A stretch of 64,000 nt of DNA, from assembly GCA_964016105.1 (NCBI GenBank), contig CAXHEX010000011.1, forward strand, positions 130,043 to 194,042. Direction: 5' to 3'. This DNA is from Ketobacter sp964016105 (lineage in GTDB: Bacteria > Pseudomonadota > Gammaproteobacteria > Pseudomonadales > Ketobacteraceae). Numbering within the stretch: position 1 is the stretch's first letter; each line of letters starts with the position of its first letter. The position numbers and the translations under genes are program-made. Shown here one piece after another: positions 60,330 to 64,000 of this stretch. The notes beneath the pieces are model-generated. The model was not told the origin of the DNA. It saw only the letters and a list, made by a program, of their open reading frames with translations, and made no database searches.

Positions 60330-63300
60330 TTAGAGGTTTCGAGTGATGGACAAGTAGCCCAGGTAGCAGTAACGCGCGCTGCCGTCGGGGCTGACCTCTA
60401 CATCAATGGTGATAACTCCATTAGCATCTGCCACTACGTTGGTGAACTGTGCCGTGTTGGCCACATTATCCGATGCATCCAAGTCCTGGAATTCGACACC
60501 ATTTACGGTATAGCGACTCAAGCGGCCATTGCTTCCATCGGTGCCATTTCTCGATGCAAACAGCTCTAAAGCATATTCACCACCCGGCTCTAGATTAGAG
60601 ATCTCAACCGTTGATACGACACCCAAAGCTTCTGCGTGAGTGTCGTTAGAACCGCCGTAAAAGCTGTCGATGGAGACACTACTGGGCAGCCCTAGCTGAT
60701 TAGACGCCAGCCCCGATGAGTTTCTACCTAAGAAATCCGAAACCACCGCAATAGCTATTCCTGTATTGTCATCTCCAGTTGTAGTCAGATTGCTGACGGA
60801 CAATATGGATTCAGTAATATTGTTCATGGAAGACGTCGTGTCCGATGTCTTACCAAAGTCCACTTCAATCATTTCTCCCACGTCAAAGCTATCGCCAGTG
60901 GTAACCCCTGCTCCTAGAAGCGGGATGCTCAGCTCTGGTGTGTTGGGATCGTCTGAAAGCACCACAAGATCGGAATCATAGCTCGCTTCTGCTAACGGAT
61001 TGAACTCAATTGAAATTGAACAACTCTCGCCTGGGGCCAGGATCGCGCTGTCACAGTTTTCGCTGCCAAAATCAAATCCACTGCCCAAGTTGTCTACGAT
61101 ATTAAGCACGCCCAACAACAGATCCTGGTCTCCCTGGTTACTGATATCCACGCTCAATGTTTCGATAGCGCCAATGGTCACGTTGCCGAAGTCCAAACTG
61201 GCTACGCTGGCATTGATCTCCTGGGGTACGCTCTCAGCGCCTTCACCGGTCAAATCCACCAGCAGCTCACTGGTATCCGGGTCATTGGAGGGGATACTCA
61301 ATTGTGCCGACTTGGTACCGGTTAAAGCAGGGTTAAAGTCCACTTCCACCGTACATGAGCCCCCTGCTGGAACACTACTGTCGCTACAAGTGTCACTGAA
61401 TAAAGTGAAATCACCGCTGTCTGTGCCAGTGATCGTTAACTGACTGATTACCAACTCGGCATCGCCGTCATTGCTGACTGTGAGAGTTTGAGTAGCAATA
61501 GTACCCACAGTCACTTGGCCGTAATCCAGATTGGCGCTGTCCGCACTGATGTTTTGTTCACCACTACTACCGCCGCTCCCCAAATTCTGCAAAGAGAGAT
61601 AACTCAAGTAGAAGTAATTTGCAGTACCTGCTGGGCTGGCTTCCACATCGAGGGTAATGGTACCGTTAGCTGCAGGAGCCAAGTTGGTATACACCACGCT
61701 GTCAGCAGAGTTATCAGCCGCTTCAAGATCTTGAGACCCTGCGCCATCCACGGTGTATCGCGTTAGTCGTCCACTGCCATTGTCATCACCGGTGCGGGAT
61801 GCAAACAATGTTAGTTCGTAGAGGCTATCACTATCCAGGTTGCTGATTACAACCGTGGCCTGGTTTCCGGCAACACCGTAAAAATTATCGACACTGGCGT
61901 TACCAGGAATGCCTATACTGTTGCCAGCAATACCCAGATTATTTGTACCGTTAAAGCTCGAGGTGACATTCAGATTAACCGTGGTGGTTTGCTGAGCACT
62001 GGTCAACAGACCGTTTAGGTTGCCACCCACATTAGTCAGGTTATTCATACCTGAACTCTGGGTACCAACTCGGCCAAAGTCCACTTCCACTATCTGGTTC
62101 AATCCAAACCCATTATCAGTTGCAAGGCTAGATCCAGTTAAGCTGATGTTGAGCTGCGCTGTATTAGGGTCATTTGAGGGAATCACCAACGTAGACTCAA
62201 ACGCTTCTTCAGTGAGAGGGTTGAACTCAATGGCTATGGAGCAACTCTCGCCACTGAGCAGTACCACGCCATCACAATCTTCTGCACCGAATAAAAAGCC
62301 ACTGCCCGTGATGTCAGTTATGCTAAGTGCACCAATCACCAGGTCCGCATCACCGATGTTGCTGATGTCGACGTTCAAGGTTTGGCTGCTGCCCACTGCG
62401 GCACTGCCGAAGTCCAGGCTGGCTGCGCTGGCGCTGATTTCCTGGGGCGCCACCGACACACCTTCGCCACTGAGGCTTACCAACACTTCTGCTGTGTCTG
62501 GATCATCCGAAGGAATGCTCACTTCTGCTGACTTCACGCCGGCTACCGCTGGGTTGAAGTCCACATCCACGGTACAGGATCCCCCCGCCGCAATGATCTG
62601 GTTGCTACAGGTGTCGCTGTTTAAGCCAAACTCGGAACTGTCCGTACCACCGATCAGTAACTGGCTTACGGTGAGATCCGACCCACCATCGTTGCTGATG
62701 GTCAGTGTTTGACTGGCGCTGCTGCCCACTTCCAGTTGGCCATAGGCCAAACTGCTGGCGCTCACCACAATGTTAGCCGGAGTCGCTACCGACACACCTT
62801 CGCCACTGAGGCTTACCAGCACTTCGGCGGTGTCTGGATCATCTGAGGGGATGCTTACTTCTGCCGCTTTCACACCTTCCAGTGCCGGGCTGAAGTCCAC
62901 ATCGACAGTACAGGAGCCACCCGCCGCAATGACCGTGCTGCTGCAGGTGTCATTGCTCAAGCTGAAGTCCGCGCTGTCGGTTCCGTTTATCACCAGCTGA
63001 CCTAGGGTCAGGTCTGCGTCTCCGCTATTGCTAACGGTGAGGCTTTGGCTAGAGGAGCTGCCCACGGTTAGCTGGCCATAAGCCAGGCTGGTGTTGTCCA
63101 CTACGATATTGGGCTCACCGCTGCTACCACCGGTGCCCACATTCTCTAAGGCCAGATAACCAAGGTAGTAGTAGTTGGCTGTACCCAAGGGGCTGGTGTT
63201 GATGTCAATGGTCAAAGTGCCATTGGCCGCCGGAGCCAAATTGCTGAATACCACCGTAGTCGCCGTGTTGTTAGCCGCTTCCAGATCTTGGAAGCTACCA

Positions 63301-64000
63301 CCGGTTACGGTGTAACGGGTGAGTCGACCGTTGTTATTGTCTGTGCCATTACGGGACGCAAATAAGGTCAGGTCATAGAGGCTGCCGCTGTCCAGATTGC
63401 TGATGACCACACTGGATTGGTTACCACTGGTTCCCCAGAAAGTATCCTGACTGGCGTTACCGGGAATACCCACGCTGTTGCTGGCGCTGCCCTGGTTGGT
63501 GCTGCCGTTAAACCCAGGGTTAACGGTCAGGTCAACACTGGTGGCCTGCTGATTGCTGGTGGTCAGTCCTGACAGGCTGCCGCCCACCGCTGTCACGTTG
63601 TTCATACCCGTGCTCTGCAGGCCGCTGCGTCCAAAGTCCACTTCCAGCACCGCATTCAATCCAAATCCGTTATTAGTTGTTCCACCGGTTCCCGTCAGGG
63701 CAATGTTCAGTTCTGCCGTGTTGGGATCATTGGATGGAATCACCAAGGTGGAATCAAACGCGCCTTCCACTGTGGGGTCGAAGCTGATTTCGATGCTACA
63801 GCTCGCCGCTGCCACCAACAGGGCGCCGTCGCAGTCTTCAGTACCAAATGCAAAGCCGCTGCCCACATTGTCCACTATGCTAAGTGAACCAATTACCAGG
63901 TCCGCATCACCGATGTTGCTAATGTCCACGCTCAAGGTTTGGCTACTGCCCACTGCGGCACTGCCGAAGTCCAGGCTGGCTGCGCTGGCGCTGATTTCCT
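60330..64000 (-). CDS. Giant repeat protein with ASH-type and carbohydrate-binding-like modules (incomplete)
   Basis: At least 1,220 residues, open to the right edge, so the N-terminus is missing. It is built of three copies of a module of about 190 residues beginning VEVDFGR (or EVDFGK) and ending Y-Y-L-x-Y-L, malectin/CBM-like in pattern, separated by six or seven ASH/'choice-of-anchor D' Ig-like domains. Each ASH has the form DFG...VG..Q.L.VDISN.GDADL...L.I....F....CD....G.SC.I...F.P....SDDPNT. The last copy ends directly at the stop with no anchor. Repeats are strongly similar at DNA level. A secreted or surface polysaccharide-binding adhesin is likely. Confidence 0.8.
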   Translation of the reverse strand, partial: EISASAASLDFGSAAVGSSQTLSVDISNIGDADLVIGSLSIVDNVGSGFAFGTEDCDGALLVAAASCSIEISFDPTVEGAFDSTLVIPSNDPNTAELNIALTGTGGTTNNGFGLNAVLEVDFGRSGLQSTGMNNVTAVGGSLSGLTTSNQQATSVDLTVNPGFNGSTNQGSASNSVGIPGNASQDTFWGTSGNQSSVVISNLDSGSLYDLTLFASRNGTDNNNGRLTRYTVTGGSFQDLEAANNTATTVVFSNLAPAANGTLTIDINTSPLGTANYYYLGYLALENVGTGGSSGEPNIVVDNTSLAYGQLTVGSSSSQSLTVSNSGDADLTLGQLVINGTDSADFSLSNDTCSSTVIAAGGSCTVDVDFSPALEGVKAAEVSIPSDDPDTAEVLVSLSGEGVSVATPANIVVSASSLAYGQLEVGSSASQTLTISNDGGSDLTVSQLLIGGTDSSEFGLNSDTCSNQIIAAGGSCTVDVDFNPAVAGVKSAEVSIPSDDPDTAEVLVSLSGEGVSVAPQEISASAASLDFGSAAVGSSQTLNVDISNIGDADLVIGALSITDITGSGFLFGAEDCDGVVLLSGESCSIAIEFNPLTEEAFESTLVIPSNDPNTAQLNISLTGSSLATDNGFGLNQIVEVDFGRVGTQSSGMNNLTNVGGNLNGLLTSAQQTTTVNLNVTSSFNGTNNLGIAGNSIGIPGNASVDNFYGVAGNQATVVISNLDSDSLYELTLFASRTGDDNGSGRLTRYTVDGAGSQDLEAADNSADSVVYTNLAPAANGTITLDVEASPAGTANYFYLSYLSLQNLGSGGSSGEQNISADSANLDYGQVTVGTIATQTLTVSNDGDAELVISQLTITGTDSGDFTLFSDTCSDSSVPAGGSCTVEVDFNPALTGTKSAQLSIPSNDPDTSELLVDLTGEGAESVPQEINASVASLDFGNVTIGAIETLSVDISNQGDQDLLLGVLNIVDNLGSGFDFGSENCDSAILAPGESCSISIEFNPLAEASYDSDLVVLSDDPNTPELSIPLLGAGVTTGDSFDVGEMIEVDFGKTSDTTSSMNNITESILSVSNLTTTGDDNTGIAIAVVSDFLGRNSSGLASNQLGLPSSVSIDSFYGGSNDTHAEALGVVSTVEISNLEPGGEYALELFASRNGTDGSNGRLSRYTVNGVEFQDLDASDNVANTAQFTNVVADANGVITIDVEVSPDGSARYCYLGYLSITRNL

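Noticed and set aside
62400..64000. Possible CRISPR or satellite array
   Set aside because: The repetition is long, in frame and encodes protein modules; there are no short identical repeats with spacers.

Overview
The window (about 52% G+C by eye) is a chromosomal segment of a gammaproteobacterium, most likely a non-Pseudomonas member of the wider Pseudomonadales (a Cellvibrionaceae-type marine or polysaccharide-degrading bacterium). This placement is inferred from gene order. Aminotransferase, dksA, gluQ, cbrA, cbrB, (crcZ), pcnB, folK, panB, panC follows the Pseudomonas aeruginosa chromosome closely. The split class II ribonucleotide reductase (nrdJa/nrdJb) and the kinase next to a nitrate-assimilation cluster are also Pseudomonas-like. 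The surrounding genes (GH49-like lipoprotein, ASH-repeat giant protein, chrA instead of panD) differ. I see no tRNA, rRNA, CRISPR, prophage or insertion sequence.

Region 1 (1-12.4 kb): stringent-response and tRNA genes, then the CbrAB carbon/nitrogen two-component system. It includes the small overlapping gene cbrX. Between cbrB and pcnB lies a textbook CrcZ-type sponge RNA, with phased GTTAC operators, a sigma-54 promoter, seven or more A-rich AAnAAnAA clusters and an intrinsic terminator. RNA polyadenylation, folate and pantothenate genes and a chromate transporter follow.

Region 2 (12.4-24 kb): secreted lipoproteins (one with two Ig-like domains and a GH49-like beta-helix), a two-gene operon behind a Fur-like box, a methyltransferase, an OmpA/BON-like plus helix-hairpin-helix envelope pair, and aconitase B. 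Region 3 (24-40 kb): an unlisted 42-aa CcoM-like cytochrome oxidase subunit with an Anr/FNR site, an AraC regulator with a divergent NmrA/DUF1772 pair, nrdJab with NrdR-like boxes, acs with a possible Hfq/Crc site, a PEP-CTERM-like protein, mpl, a pyrophosphate-type phosphofructokinase and purU.

Region 4 (39-50.2 kb): assimilatory nitrate reduction. A fused PP2C phosphatase/Ser-Thr kinase and a nitrate transporter diverge from a FAD reductase, the molybdopterin nitrate reductase and nirBD. Three separate sigma-54 promoter sequences are visible, so the whole pathway looks nitrogen-controlled.

Region 5 (50.2-64 kb): a structured intergenic region, two adjacent paralogous 91-aa proteins of unknown family, and a three-gene unit (37-aa peptide, membrane-bound P-loop ATPase, MscS-type channel) that I consider the best candidate for an undescribed system. 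Then come ppa, a large possibly lipid-binding lipoprotein, a DUF4105 protein, a Nudix hydrolase and an incomplete giant repeat protein running off the right edge.
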